Origin: Fontibacillus puldeungensis
GTDB taxonomy: Bacteria; Bacillota; Bacilli; Paenibacillales; Paenibacillaceae
DNA length: 64,000 nt
Direction: 5' to 3'
Assembly: GCF_042678945.1 (NCBI RefSeq)
Contig: NZ_JBHTLM010000011.1
Coordinates: forward strand, 1 to 64,000
This document shows positions 24,606-34,565 of the stretch, piece by piece. Each line of letters opens with the position of its first letter. The first letter of the stretch is position 1. A program made the translations under genes and the position numbers. The notes below the pieces were generated by a model. The model saw only the letters and a list, made by a program, of their open reading frames with translations, did not search any database and was not told the origin of the DNA.

Positions 24606-26159
24606 ATGATTAAGGTACTGATAGTAGATGACGAACCCAAGCTGAGAGAAGGACTACGTTCATTTATCGACTGGGATGCTTTAGGGTACATGGTGGTTGA
24701 CACTGCTGCCAACGGAAACGAAGCACTGGAGAAATATCAGGTGCATCATCCCGATCTCGTAGTAGCGGACATTCGGATGCCGGGGATGGATGGCTTACAG
24801 CTAATTCGCAAATTGCGTGAGCAGGATCCGGATCTGCATATATTAATCCTTAGCGGTTACGCCGATTTCGAATACGCGAAGAAGGCAATCACGCAGCGGG
24901 CAGACGGTTATTTGCTAAAGCCTGTCGATGAGGATGAGTTTACGGATTATTTGGTAAAGATTAAAAAGGCGATCGATGAGGCTAATGCTAAGGAGAATTG
25001 GAATCAGGTAACAAAGGAATGGAATCGTGAAGCCCTGATTCAGTCGATATTAACTGGCTCGGAGGGGCAGGATTCATCTCCCTTGTGTGAACGTGCCAAG
25101 GATATTGGCATTGCCGGGAGATCCTTTCAAATTTTGCTTCTGGAGCTGTTTGCAGAGGATGGATCCGACCAGGATATCAATAATTTAGTGAGAAAAACTT
25201 TGGCAAAACGATTTGAAGAATCCGGGCGAGGCTGGGTATTTGGCATCCATGCCAAGCTCGGGGTACTCCTTAATGAACCCCTTTTGTCGGTAGAAACCGA
25301 TGAGGTATATCGGGAAATTCAGGCTGTGTTGACCGGTAGAGACACAGTCTTTTCCGCCGCTCTTGGCGAGAAGGTCAGCTCCTTAACTGAAATAAGAGCT
25401 TCTTATGATGTAGCTTCTGAACTGCTAAAGCACCATTTTGTTCTGGATCACGGGGCAATCATGACAGAGGAATTCCTTAGGCAAGGCGGCAGCGCCGACC
25501 ATGATCAGAAGGACGATTCAATAGAGGAGCTAAGTGAGCAGCTTTATTTTGCTGTAGACATCGGAAATCGAGAAGCAGTGGGCTCCTTAGTTCGGCAAAT
25601 CGGGCAAAGGCTAGTTGCCGAGGGATATCCTGAAAAGGAAATCAAGCGCCGGTTTGTTGGGGTGTTGTCTTCTATTCTTAGTAAAGCGCTAAAGCAATCC
25701 CCCGAACTGCAGGACCACAGCAAAGGTTTTTCCGACCACTTGACCGAAATTCACAAGGTTCAGACTGTAGGTGCATTGTATAAGACGGCTGAGGAATTTC
25801 TTGGACTTATTATGGTTCGACTTGGTGAAGGCGGCAAGCAGCGGGAAGTTAAAATTATGTTGGACTTAATTCACCGTAATTTCAGCGAAAATTTAAAATT
25901 GGAAACGCTATCTGGAATCTTTAATTATAACAGTGCCTACTTGGGAAAATTGTTCAAAAATGAGACTGGCGAATACTTCAATACGTATTTGGACAAGGTT
26001 CGAATCGATAAGGCCAAAGGTTTCTTGGAGGAAGGATATAAGGTTTATCAGGTCGCTGAGAAGGTTGGTTATACCAATGTGGATTATTTCCACAGCAAAT
26101 TCAGAAAATACGTAGGCACTTCGCCATCCGCCTATCGTAAGCAAGTAGGCAACGATTAA
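24606..26159 (+). CDS. YesN-like response regulator (REC + AraC DNA-binding domain)
   Basis: A 517-residue regulator. Residues 1-120 are a receiver domain: acidic pair in VDDEP, phospho-acceptor Asp in VVADIRMPGMDG (Asp55) and Lys in LLKPVDEDEF. A long middle region (about 130-400) of unknown function follows. The end is an AraC-type double helix-turn-helix (about 415-512; KVGYTNVDYFHSKFRKYVGT). This architecture is that of Bacillus YesN and relatives, which control ABC importers together with a YesM kinase. No kinase gene is adjacent; the nearest YesM-like kinase is at 32778-34565. AGGA-type ribosome site precedes ATG. Confidence 0.92.
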   Translation: MIKVLIVDDEPKLREGLRSFIDWDALGYMVVDTAANGNEALEKYQVHHPDLVVADIRMPGMDGLQLIRKLREQDPDLHILILSGYADFEYAKKAITQRADGYLLKPVDEDEFTDYLVKIKKAIDEANAKENWNQVTKEWNREALIQSILTGSEGQDSSPLCERAKDIGIAGRSFQILLLELFAEDGSDQDINNLVRKTLAKRFEESGRGWVFGIHAKLGVLLNEPLLSVETDEVYREIQAVLTGRDTVFSAALGEKVSSLTEIRASYDVASELLKHHFVLDHGAIMTEEFLRQGGSADHDQKDDSIEELSEQLYFAVDIGNREAVGSLVRQIGQRLVAEGYPEKEIKRRFVGVLSSILSKALKQSPELQDHSKGFSDHLTEIHKVQTVGALYKTAEEFLGLIMVRLGEGGKQREVKIMLDLIHRNFSENLKLETLSGIFNYNSAYLGKLFKNETGEYFNTYLDKVRIDKAKGFLEEGYKVYQVAEKVGYTNVDYFHSKFRKYVGTSPSAYRKQVGND

Positions 26160-26182
26160 ACAGGGCGCAAAGTAAGATGGAG

Positions 26183-26238
26183 ACAGCGCGAGCCGGAAGC
26201 TCTTTTTGAACTTCCACGCTCGCGCTGTTTGGTTTTAT
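26183..26238 (+). terminator. Terminator after the response-regulator gene
   Basis: ACAGCGCGAGC (26183-26193) pairs with GCTCGCGCTGT (26217-26227), with an inner GGAAG/CTTCC stem, then TTGGTTTTATT. Confidence 0.88.
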
Positions 26239-26359
26239 TAACCCAGTGATTCGATATTTTTATATGAAAACATGACTAATATCCCGTGTATAAAGCGTTT
26301 TCTCGGCAAGCTATTATAGGTTTGGAGTATAAAAAGACTAAGAAAAGTGCGAAAGCTTG

Positions 26360-26373
26360 ATTAAGCGCTTTCA
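26360..26373. promoter_or_regulatory. cre-like site before the GH3 gene
   Basis: ATTAAGCGCTTTCA matches 12 of 14 cre positions on the plus strand, and its complement does as well, because AAGCGCTT is a palindrome. It lies 33 bp before the GH3 start. Confidence 0.5.
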
Positions 26374-26405
26374 AACGAACCTACAAAGAGGAGCGAGATT
26401 GCCGT

Positions 26406-29237
26406 ATGACTGAAAGCTATAAATATCCTTTTCAAAATCCGGATTTGCCGGTTGGCGAACGGGTCAATGATCTGATATCGAGATTCACTTTGGATGAAAA
26501 GGTTGAATTAATGTGTCAATTTCAAGCGGAAATTCCGCGCCTTGGCGTGAAGCCATATAAGCAGGGCACGGAAGGAGCTCATGGAGTGGCTTGGCTTGGC
26601 GAAGCTACGGTGTTCCCGCAAAACACGGGGCTGGCCTGCACCTGGAACCCCGAGCTGATGCGTAAGATCGGGTCTGTGATCGGCGATGAGGCGCGGGTGT
26701 ATTACCAGAAGAACCCGGCTATCAACGGGTTAACGATTTGGGCACCGACGGTTGACATGGAGCGTGACCCACGTTGGGGCCGTACGGAGGAAGCTTATGG
26801 GGAGGATCCTCATTTGACGGGAACCTTGACTACTGAACTGGTCAAAGGTCTGCAAGGGGATGATCCTTTCTACTACAAGGCTGTAGCCACACTGAAGCAT
26901 TTTTATGGAAACAACAATGAAGTGGATCGAGGCTGCGATTCGGCTAGCATCGACCCTCGAAATAAAAGAGAGTATTACTTGAAGGCGTTCGAACCGGCGT
27001 TCCGCGATGGACGTGCAGGTTCCATGATGACCGCCTATAACAGCATCAATGGTACACCGTGCAACCTCAACCCTGAGGTTAACGACATCGTCAAAGGCGA
27101 GTGGCAAATGGACGGCTTTATCGTTAGTGATGCCGGAGATGTGATTGGTACTGTAAACGAGCACCATTACGTTGACTCCTATGCGGAAGCGGTGGCTGGC
27201 TCGGTGAAAGCAGGGATCGACAGCCTCACTGATGATCAGCCGATTTCGTTCCGGGCCCTGCATGACGCTTTGGATCGCGGTTTACTCACAGAAGCCGATT
27301 TGGACAAAGCGCTGCGCAATACGTTCCGCGTTCGGTTCCGGCTCGGTGAATTTGATCCGGAGGATCGCAATCCTTACAGCCATGTGCCGGAGGAGAAATT
27401 ATGTGCCCCTGAGCACTCGGCGCTTTCATTAGCGGCTGCTCGGGAATCGGTCGTGCTGCTGAAGAACGACGGGCTTCTGCCGCTAAGCTCTGGTTTAGGC
27501 TCCGTAGCAGTAATCGGGCCGCTTGCAAATGAGGTGTATACCGACTGGTACAGCGGTACGCCAGCCTATCGCATCACACCGCTCCAAGGCGTTAAGGAAA
27601 AAATGAACGATCGTCCGGTTCACTACAAATCGGGGCTGGACCGCATTCGTCTTCGTTCCGCTGCCACCGGCAAATATGTGGGCATTACGACAACCTCAGA
27701 CACTGAGGCGGTGCTTACTGCGGCCTGCGAAGATGTCAATCAGGCGGAAGTGTTCGAACGAAACGACTGGGGTTGGGGACAGTGTACCTTGGTCGCTGTA
27801 GGAAACGGCAAATTTGTGACCGAGAGCGAATCGGGTCTGCTTACGGCAACTTCGAAGGAAGCGGCGGGCTGGTTCGTCAAGGAAGCTTTCGGGTTTGAAA
27901 CTCTTCCAAATGGCTCGGTAGCGATGAAGTCATGGGAAGGTAAACCGGTTCTCCTAGGAGAAAAGGGAAGCCTATCCGTTATTAAAGATCAAGAAGAAGG
28001 CTTGGCCAGTGAGTGGATCGTTGAAGTTGTAGAAGACGGTATAGAGCAAGCTGTACTAGCGGCAAAGCAAGCGGAAACTGCGGTCGTATTTGTAGGAAAT
28101 AGCCCATATATTAACGGCAAAGAAACAACAGACCGGCCCGACATTACGCTTGCTCCGGCGCAGCAGGCGCTGATTCAAGCGGTGAAGGCTGCCAACCCGA
28201 ATACGGTCGTGTTCATCGTAGGCGGTTATCCATTCGCTGTTAACTGGGAAAACGAGCATGTACCTGCGATTCTTTTTACGTCCCATGCCGGTCAAGAGCT
28301 GGGCCACGCCGCCGCCGATGTGCTGTTTGGCGATTACAATCCAGCAGGGCGGCTTAACATGACTTGGTACAAGTCGGTGGATCAGCTCCCTGATTTGAAG
28401 GACTATGACATTATTAAAGGTAAACGGACTTATCAATATTTTGATGGAGAGGTGCTATATCCTTTCGGTCATGGTTTAAGCTATACCCGCTTTGAATACA
28501 GCGAACTTTCTTTGAGCCAAGCTGCTATGAAGGCTGACGGAACGCTGACGGTTTCGGTGGGTGTCAAAAATAACGGGGACCTGGCAGGGGATGAAGTGGT
28601 GCAGTTGTATGTTCGGGCCGAATCGTCCCGCGTTATCCGCCCGCTCAAGACGCTGAAGGGCTTCAATCGGATTCATTTGAATCCGGGAGAATCGAAGACC
28701 ATTTCGTTTGAGCTAAAAGGTTCGGAGCTGGCCTTCTGGGATGTCACCCGTGACCGCTACTGCGTAGAAACTGGCATCTATACGATTATGGTAGGCTCTT
28801 CCTCTGCAAACATTGCTCAGAAGGTAGAAATCAGCGTCGAGGGTGAAATTGTTCCGCCGCGTTCGCTTCAAAGTCCAGTCAGAGCCATAAATTACGATGA
28901 CTATGAACAGGTTTATGTGGATGAATGCTGTGAAGGTGGGGAGAGCATTCGGACGGTTCAAGGTAGCGGCTGGATCGCTTTCCACGACGTGCAGCTCGAG
29001 CTGAGTACCGCTTCACAATTTGAAGCGCGTGTTTCTGGAAATATCAAAGGCGGAGAGATCAAGGTTAAGCTGGATTCTCCGGACGGTGAGACAATATGCA
29101 CGTGTACGGTATTGCCGACAGGCGGTCGCCAAGCTTGGACTACAGTAACGGCACCGTTATCTGAGGTATCTGGACAGCGTAAAGTGTATCTGTTGCTGCA
29201 AGGAGAAGTGCAAATTAGCTGGTTCCGTCTAAGCTAA
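26406..29237 (+). CDS. GH3 beta-glucosidase/beta-xylosidase with inserted beta-trefoil-like domain and C-terminal CBM6
   Basis: A 943-residue enzyme without signal peptide. Domain order by eye: GH3 N-terminal barrel (about 1-300; KHFYGNNNE; nucleophile Asp242 in FIVSDAGDV), start of the GH3 C-terminal domain (about 330-405), an insertion at about 408-545 that reads like a fascin/beta-trefoil repeat (LRSAATGKYVGI; NGKFVTESESGLLTA; GSVAMKSWEGKPVLL), the rest of the GH3 C-terminal domain (about 550-690), a fibronectin-III-like domain (about 695-805) and a CBM6 (about 815-943; GSGWIAFHDVQLELS; TGGRQAWTTV). The nucleophile motif is SDA where SDW is common. It probably removes terminal glucose or xylose from imported oligosaccharides. 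An AGAGGAG lies upstream. Confidence 0.88.
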   Translation: MTESYKYPFQNPDLPVGERVNDLISRFTLDEKVELMCQFQAEIPRLGVKPYKQGTEGAHGVAWLGEATVFPQNTGLACTWNPELMRKIGSVIGDEARVYYQKNPAINGLTIWAPTVDMERDPRWGRTEEAYGEDPHLTGTLTTELVKGLQGDDPFYYKAVATLKHFYGNNNEVDRGCDSASIDPRNKREYYLKAFEPAFRDGRAGSMMTAYNSINGTPCNLNPEVNDIVKGEWQMDGFIVSDAGDVIGTVNEHHYVDSYAEAVAGSVKAGIDSLTDDQPISFRALHDALDRGLLTEADLDKALRNTFRVRFRLGEFDPEDRNPYSHVPEEKLCAPEHSALSLAAARESVVLLKNDGLLPLSSGLGSVAVIGPLANEVYTDWYSGTPAYRITPLQGVKEKMNDRPVHYKSGLDRIRLRSAATGKYVGITTTSDTEAVLTAACEDVNQAEVFERNDWGWGQCTLVAVGNGKFVTESESGLLTATSKEAAGWFVKEAFGFETLPNGSVAMKSWEGKPVLLGEKGSLSVIKDQEEGLASEWIVEVVEDGIEQAVLAAKQAETAVVFVGNSPYINGKETTDRPDITLAPAQQALIQAVKAANPNTVVFIVGGYPFAVNWENEHVPAILFTSHAGQELGHAAADVLFGDYNPAGRLNMTWYKSVDQLPDLKDYDIIKGKRTYQYFDGEVLYPFGHGLSYTRFEYSELSLSQAAMKADGTLTVSVGVKNNGDLAGDEVVQLYVRAESSRVIRPLKTLKGFNRIHLNPGESKTISFELKGSELAFWDVTRDRYCVETGIYTIMVGSSSANIAQKVEISVEGEIVPPRSLQSPVRAINYDDYEQVYVDECCEGGESIRTVQGSGWIAFHDVQLELSTASQFEARVSGNIKGGEIKVKLDSPDGETICTCTVLPTGGRQAWTTVTAPLSEVSGQRKVYLLLQGEVQISWFRLS

Positions 29238-29272
29238 TACAGCTTTGGCTGGCATATATGGGTGTACTGAAT

Positions 29273-29303
29273 AGGACTAAGCAGGAGTGCTTAGTCCTGT
29301 TTT
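29273..29303. terminator. Terminator between the convergent GH3 and AraC genes
   Basis: AGGACTAAGC (29273-29282) and GCTTAGTCCT (29289-29298) form a perfect stem, followed by GTTTT. It overlaps the stop codon of the AraC gene on the other strand and may serve both directions. Confidence 0.8.
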
Positions 29304-30190
29304 AACAATCTTTTACGAAATTCCGAAGGCGAGCAATTCATCGATTTTCGAAATACCCGGATGAAATAGCTAATATTATCGTAGCCTACCTCTAGGGCGA
29401 TGTCCGAGACTTTTCGCTCGGGCTGCCTTAGCAGTTCGGCTGCTTGCCTAATTCGGAAGGAATTGATGTAATCCATCGGTGTTTGACGTGTCATCGATTT
29501 AAAGAACCGACAAAACTGTCCCTCACTCATCGGAATGAGCGCAGCGAGCTCGGAGAGACGAATCGGATGTCCATAATTCTGTTGGATGTGGAGAATCACC
29601 GTCTTAAGACGCTCGATTTTGGATGATTCGCTTCGGCTTCCAGTCGATGACCGGTTACTAGCACTTCCTGCTGCGGCAATGTCCGCCAACATTAGATACA
29701 GATGACCTTTTACGGCCCCCTCGTATCCCGGAGTTTCGCCCTTGCAGCTCTTCATCATGGCAAGAATATGCTCCAGCAGAGAGATTTCCGTATCGTCCTG
29801 TCGCGTGATATGCCGGGGAAAGGTTGCCTTTCGCTCCTGGAGGGGGAGGATCAGGTTTTCCTGGACCGCATCGTAGTGAGCGCTGGCTAGCAGCTGCGTG
29901 TCGAATACTAGAGAGAAGAAGGCACAGCCTTCCGTACCATGGGCATGGGCGGCGTGAATATCGCCTCCATCTATAAACACAGCTTCACCCGCACGAACCG
30001 GAAAATACTCGGTATCAACCTGAAATAAAGTCTCTCCCTCAAGGCAGTAAAAGAACTCTGCTTCATCATGCCAATGGCAGTCGATGACATGTTCTCCCGG
30101 ACCATAGCGGAACCAGTAGGTGCCAAACGGCAGACGTTCGTTCCCGTGGCTACGGCTTTCTTTTAGTGCACGCCTTAGTGCTTGGTCCAT
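29291..30190 (-). CDS. AraC-family transcriptional regulator
   Basis: A 299-residue regulator with a cupin sensing domain (about residues 20-110; HVIDCHWHDEAEFFYCLEGE carries the typical histidines; RAGEAVFIDGGDIHAAH) and a C-terminal AraC domain (about 200-298; FCRFFKSMTRQTPMDYINSF; VGYDNISYFIRVFRKSMNCS). ATG 30190 is preferred, with GAGGTGAT upstream. It is divergent from the alpha-xylosidase gene, 137 bp away, and probably activates it when xyloglucan-type sugars are present (inference from position). Confidence 0.88.
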   Translation of the reverse strand: MDQALRRALKESRSHGNERLPFGTYWFRYGPGEHVIDCHWHDEAEFFYCLEGETLFQVDTEYFPVRAGEAVFIDGGDIHAAHAHGTEGCAFFSLVFDTQLLASAHYDAVQENLILPLQERKATFPRHITRQDDTEISLLEHILAMMKSCKGETPGYEGAVKGHLYLMLADIAAAGSASNRSSTGSRSESSKIERLKTVILHIQQNYGHPIRLSELAALIPMSEGQFCRFFKSMTRQTPMDYINSFRIRQAAELLRQPERKVSDIALEVGYDNISYFIRVFRKSMNCSPSEFRKRLLKQD

Positions 30191-30327
30191 TTTACGGATC
30201 ACCTCATCAATATAGTGTTATATTTTCATCGAATTATGTTAGTTTATCTATGAGGATATCAGTATAATGCAAGTATAGAACGTTTCTTAACGAAAAACAA
30301 TGTGACTAGGAAAGGCGGTATTTAAAG

Positions 30328-32646
30328 ATGAAATTTACTGATGGCAACTGGCTGATTCGCGATGGATTTACACTTTCTCCAGCAGTTCAGGCCTATGACT
30401 TTACCGTTGAAAACAATACGCTGATCGCATCGGCGTCTACAACACCAATTCGCGGCCGGGGAGATATGATTAATACTACTCTCTTGACCGTTCAGTTTCA
30501 TTCCCCGCTGCCAGGCGTTATTGGCGTCAAGCTGATTCATTTTGCTGGAACCGTGGATCACGGACCGTCGTTTGAATTGGCCCAAGGTGGCGACCATGTT
30601 GAAATTACCGAAAATGAACAATACGCCGAACTGAAGAGCGGAAGCCTGAGCGTTCGTATCTCCAAAGGACCTCAATGGACGGTTGACTTCTATCGCGGCG
30701 AAGAGCGGATTACGGGCAGTGGCTTCAAATCGATGGCACATGTAACCGAAACTGGCGGCAACACATATATGCGTGAAGAGCTGGACCTGCGTGTCGGCGA
30801 ATGGGTATATGGTCTTGGCGAACGCTTTACATCCTTTCTTAAAAACGGCCAGATCGTTGATATTTGGAACAAAGACGGCGGTACAAGCTCGGAGCAATCC
30901 TACAAGAACATTCCTTTCTATGTAACGAATAAAGGATACGGCGTACTAGTCAATGATCCGGGTGCGGTCTCGTTTGAAGTCGCTTCGGAAAAAGTGAAAA
31001 AAGTACAATTCAGCGTACCGGGCGAATCCATCGAATACTTCGTCATCGATGGACCGGAGCCAAAAGATGTGTTGAACAAATATACAGACTTAACGGGGAA
31101 ACCTTCCCTTCCGCCAGCATGGACGTTCGGTTTGTGGTTGACAACGTCATTTACGACGGACTATGATGAGTCAACGGTAAATTCGTTTGTCGATGGAATG
31201 GCCGAGCGTGATTTGCCGCTGCATGTGTTCCACTTCGATTGCTTCTGGATGAAGGAATTCCATTGGACAGACTTCAAATGGGATGAGCGTGTATTCCCAG
31301 ATCCAGTAGGCATGTTGAAACGTCTGAAGGAAAAAGGCCTCAAAATCTGCGTTTGGATTAACCCGTACATCGGTCAGCGTTCCCGTCTGTTTGAGGAAGG
31401 TAAGAAGAACGGTTACTTACTCAAGAAACCGAACGGCGACGTTTGGCAATGGAATCTGTGGCAGCCGGGTATGGCAATCGTGGACTTCACGAACCCTGCC
31501 GCATGTGAATGGTATGCCGATTATCTGCGCGAGTTGGTTGACATGGGCGTCGATTGCTTCAAAACCGACTTCGGCGAGCGTATTCCGACGGACGTTGTAT
31601 ACTACGATGGTTCCGATCCGGTTAAGATGCACAACTACTATACGTACTTGTACAACAAGGTTGTCTTTGAAGTTCTGGAAGAGAAATTAGGCAAAAATGA
31701 AGCTGCACTTTTCGCACGTTCCGCTACGGTTGGTGGGCAAAAGTTCCCGATTCACTGGGGCGGAGACTGCTACGCGGACTATGAATCGATGGCGGAAAGC
31801 CTTCGCGGCGGCTTGTCGCTTGGCCTTGGCGGGTTCGGCTTCTGGAGCCATGATATCGGCGGCTTTGAAAATACCGCTCCGGCTCACGTATTTAAGCGCT
31901 GGCTTGCTTTCGGCTTGCTTTCCAGTCACAGCCGTCTGCATGGCAGCAGCTCGTACCGGGTGCCTTGGGCTTATGATGATGAGGCGGTTGATGTAACGCG
32001 CTTCTTCACCAAACTGAAATGCCGCTTGATGCCGTATATGTTCGATACAGCTGTGCAAGCGACGAAGCAAGGTGTTCCGACGATGCGCGCGATGTTCCTG
32101 GAATTCCCGCAGGACCCGGCGACCGAAACGTTGGACCGTCAATATATGCTTGGCGATTCCCTGCTCGTAGCTCCGGTATTCAGTGAAAAAGGCGACGTGA
32201 CCTATTACCTGCCGGAAGGGAAATGGACTCACTTCCTGACCAATGAAACAGTAGAAGGCGGCAAATGGCGCAAAGAAAAATACGATTTCTTCAGCCTTCC
32301 ATTGTTTGTTCGTCCAAATTCGATTGTTGCTTTAGGGGCGAATGACTCCCGTCCAGACTATGATTTCGCGGACGGCGTAGAGCTGGGATTGTATCAAATC
32401 GAAGAGGGCGCTGTTGTCACCCGGACAATTCGTAATGAAAAAGCAGTTGCCCAACTCACAGTGACCGCTACGCGTAAAGGTAATAGCCTGACGTTAACTG
32501 CAGAAGGAGCAGGTAAACCTTTCTTGGTATCACTTCATGGCATGGGCGAAGTGGCCTCAGTTCAAGGCGGCAAACTCGCCGAGAATGGTACGGTTGAGGT
32601 TTCCTCCTTTAATGGCAAGCTCGAACTGCAAATTACTCTAAAATAA
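30328..32646 (+). CDS. yicI: Alpha-xylosidase, GH31 (YicI-like)
   Basis: A 772-residue cytoplasmic GH31 enzyme, the same length as E. coli YicI, which hydrolyses alpha-1,6-xylosyl bonds such as those of isoprimeverose and xyloglucan fragments. It has the nucleophile Asp414 in CFKTDFGERIPTDVVY and the acid/base Asp480 in HWGGDCYADYESM; the equivalents in YicI are 416 and 482. The FHFDCFWMKEFHWTDFKWD segment fits the xylosidase rather than alpha-glucosidase branch. A TATAAT at 30263 without a good -35 suggests a promoter that needs an activator, probably the divergent AraC protein. Confidence 0.93.
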   Translation: MKFTDGNWLIRDGFTLSPAVQAYDFTVENNTLIASASTTPIRGRGDMINTTLLTVQFHSPLPGVIGVKLIHFAGTVDHGPSFELAQGGDHVEITENEQYAELKSGSLSVRISKGPQWTVDFYRGEERITGSGFKSMAHVTETGGNTYMREELDLRVGEWVYGLGERFTSFLKNGQIVDIWNKDGGTSSEQSYKNIPFYVTNKGYGVLVNDPGAVSFEVASEKVKKVQFSVPGESIEYFVIDGPEPKDVLNKYTDLTGKPSLPPAWTFGLWLTTSFTTDYDESTVNSFVDGMAERDLPLHVFHFDCFWMKEFHWTDFKWDERVFPDPVGMLKRLKEKGLKICVWINPYIGQRSRLFEEGKKNGYLLKKPNGDVWQWNLWQPGMAIVDFTNPAACEWYADYLRELVDMGVDCFKTDFGERIPTDVVYYDGSDPVKMHNYYTYLYNKVVFEVLEEKLGKNEAALFARSATVGGQKFPIHWGGDCYADYESMAESLRGGLSLGLGGFGFWSHDIGGFENTAPAHVFKRWLAFGLLSSHSRLHGSSSYRVPWAYDDEAVDVTRFFTKLKCRLMPYMFDTAVQATKQGVPTMRAMFLEFPQDPATETLDRQYMLGDSLLVAPVFSEKGDVTYYLPEGKWTHFLTNETVEGGKWRKEKYDFFSLPLFVRPNSIVALGANDSRPDYDFADGVELGLYQIEEGAVVTRTIRNEKAVAQLTVTATRKGNSLTLTAEGAGKPFLVSLHGMGEVASVQGGKLAENGTVEVSSFNGKLELQITLK

Positions 32647-32730
32647 CAATTCACATAGTCATCGGCCGCAAGGTCGCCGTATACTGTCTATATCAAACAG
32701 GTGGCCCAGCTCATGCTAGGCTGCCTGAAC

Positions 32731-32757
32731 ATCCCCTTTTTACAAGGGGATTTTTGC
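32731..32757 (+). terminator. Terminator after the alpha-xylosidase gene
   Basis: ATCCCCTT (32731-32738) pairs with AAGGGGAT (32744-32751) around TTTAC, then a T-run. It lies just before the ribosome site of the sensor kinase gene, so it could also attenuate that gene. Confidence 0.85.
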
Positions 32758-32777
32758 CTTTTAGGGAGGTGCTCCGA

Positions 32778-34565
32778 TTGCTAGATAAAATCGTACGCAT
32801 GACCAATAATATAAAGCTGAAGCATAAGCTGATGATTACCTATGTTATGGTTGTGATGATCCCAGTCTTAATTGTCGGTATGGCCATAACCGCCTATTTT
32901 CGCAGCCAGGCTATGGACCGGGCGATTGCGCAAACCACAAACAACGTGGAGAAGGTCAAAACCCGTACGGCGACGATGCTGCGCGTACCTGCGGATATTT
33001 CCGACGCATTTATGCTGGACAAGCGACTGGGAACTATTGCAAGTACGAGGTATTCCAGTGTGCTGGAATTAACAAGGGCTTATTTGAGTTATACCGATTT
33101 TCGGGAGTACGTCCGGCGTTATCGGGAAATCTCAGGGATTCGTTTTTACTACGATAACCCAACCTTAATTAACAACTTGGAGTTAATCCCGGCGGATAGC
33201 AATATTAAAAGCACGTCCTGGTACGAAAAAGCGATGTCGAGCAAAAACTCTGGCTGGCTGTACATTCATGACCAGCAAGAGATCCCCGTCAACCGGCTTA
33301 GCTTGATTCGGCAAATATCGTTTGAGGGAATCCCGAAAAGTGGCGTACTTATGGTCACAATGAATCAGGAGGAGCTCAACCGAATGCTCCGGCAGGAGCC
33401 ATTCGAAACCTTGATTGCCGATGAGCAGGGGTATATCGTCGCCTCAAAAAATCCGTCATTGGTTGGTAAAACACTCGAATCGCTTGATTTCGGTGTTGAT
33501 TTGCGAAAGCAGCATAAAGGAACGCTGAAAATGAATGTGAAGGGAGAGCCCTCCTATGTTGTAGTGGATACGCTGACTCCCGAATCAAGCATGAATGGTC
33601 TGAAATTCATCTCTGTGTTTGCAACCAAGCCGATCGTCGAAGACGCCAATCGAGTGAGCTATGTTGGACTTGTCATCATCTTGCTAGTATTACTGATTGC
33701 CCTGTTTTTCGTCTATATTGTGTCGCTGCTCACCACAAACCGGATGCTCCGGCTAAGCCGTCACCTGAACCGTTTGGCTCTCGGCGATTTGAACGTTGTC
33801 TCCAACATCGATGGCAATGATGAAATCGGTCAGCTCTCCCGTCAATTCAACTATATGGTCGGCAGCATTAATCGGCTGATGGAACAAGTCGTGGAAAAGA
33901 CAGAGCAGAACAACGCCTTAGAACTTGCACAGCGTGAAATCAAATTGAAAATGATGGCTAGCCAGATTAACCCTCACTTTTTATTTAATGCGCTGGAATC
34001 TATTCGAATGAACGCTATTCTCAAAGGAGATAAAGAGATTGCGAATGTGGTGCGAATGCTTGGCAAATTGATGCGTAAAAATCTCGAGGTTGGCCGGGAG
34101 CATACCCCTCTCAAGGAAGAGATGGAGATGGTGCGTTCCTATCTTGAAATTCAGAAATTCCGGTATGAGGACCGGCTAAAATATACGTTAACCGTTCAGG
34201 ACGAGGTTGCCGGGATCCGAGTGCCACCGCTAATCATTCAGCCGCTCGTGGAAAATGCTGTTGTCCACGGAGTCGAGGACAAAGAGGACGGGGTAGATGT
34301 GGATGTTCGGATATGGAATGAGGCCGGACTCGTTCATGTTTTGGTTCGAGATAATGGAATGGGTATGACTCCCGAACGCCTCGCTGAGGTCACGGAGACC
34401 ATAACCGGACCGGAAGAGCCTGAGCGAAATCGCATCGGTCTGCGTAATGTTCACCAACGACTGGTGTTATCGTACGGAGAGGAGCACGGGCTCAACATTT
34501 CCAGTGTCAGCGGCGTTGGAACGGAAATTACCTTCACCATTCCGATGAAAAATGAGGATAACTGA
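32778..34565 (+). CDS. YesM-like sensor histidine kinase
   Basis: A 595-residue membrane kinase. TM1 at about 12-36, an extracellular Cache-like sensing region (about 40-290), TM2 at about 292-316 (LLVLLIALFFVYIVSLL), HAMP (about 318-370), then the His-kinase core with phospho-acceptor His in SQINPHFLFNALESI, N-box VENAVVHG, G-box RDNGMGM and the late IGLRNVHQRL. This is the YesM/LytS-like type. TTG 32778 is chosen because GGGAGGT lies 9 bases upstream; ATG 32799 is possible. No response-regulator gene is next to it; the YesN-like gene at 24606 is a likely partner. Confidence 0.92.
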   Translation: MLDKIVRMTNNIKLKHKLMITYVMVVMIPVLIVGMAITAYFRSQAMDRAIAQTTNNVEKVKTRTATMLRVPADISDAFMLDKRLGTIASTRYSSVLELTRAYLSYTDFREYVRRYREISGIRFYYDNPTLINNLELIPADSNIKSTSWYEKAMSSKNSGWLYIHDQQEIPVNRLSLIRQISFEGIPKSGVLMVTMNQEELNRMLRQEPFETLIADEQGYIVASKNPSLVGKTLESLDFGVDLRKQHKGTLKMNVKGEPSYVVVDTLTPESSMNGLKFISVFATKPIVEDANRVSYVGLVIILLVLLIALFFVYIVSLLTTNRMLRLSRHLNRLALGDLNVVSNIDGNDEIGQLSRQFNYMVGSINRLMEQVVEKTEQNNALELAQREIKLKMMASQINPHFLFNALESIRMNAILKGDKEIANVVRMLGKLMRKNLEVGREHTPLKEEMEMVRSYLEIQKFRYEDRLKYTLTVQDEVAGIRVPPLIIQPLVENAVVHGVEDKEDGVDVDVRIWNEAGLVHVLVRDNGMGMTPERLAEVTETITGPEEPERNRIGLRNVHQRLVLSYGEEHGLNISSVSGVGTEITFTIPMKNEDN

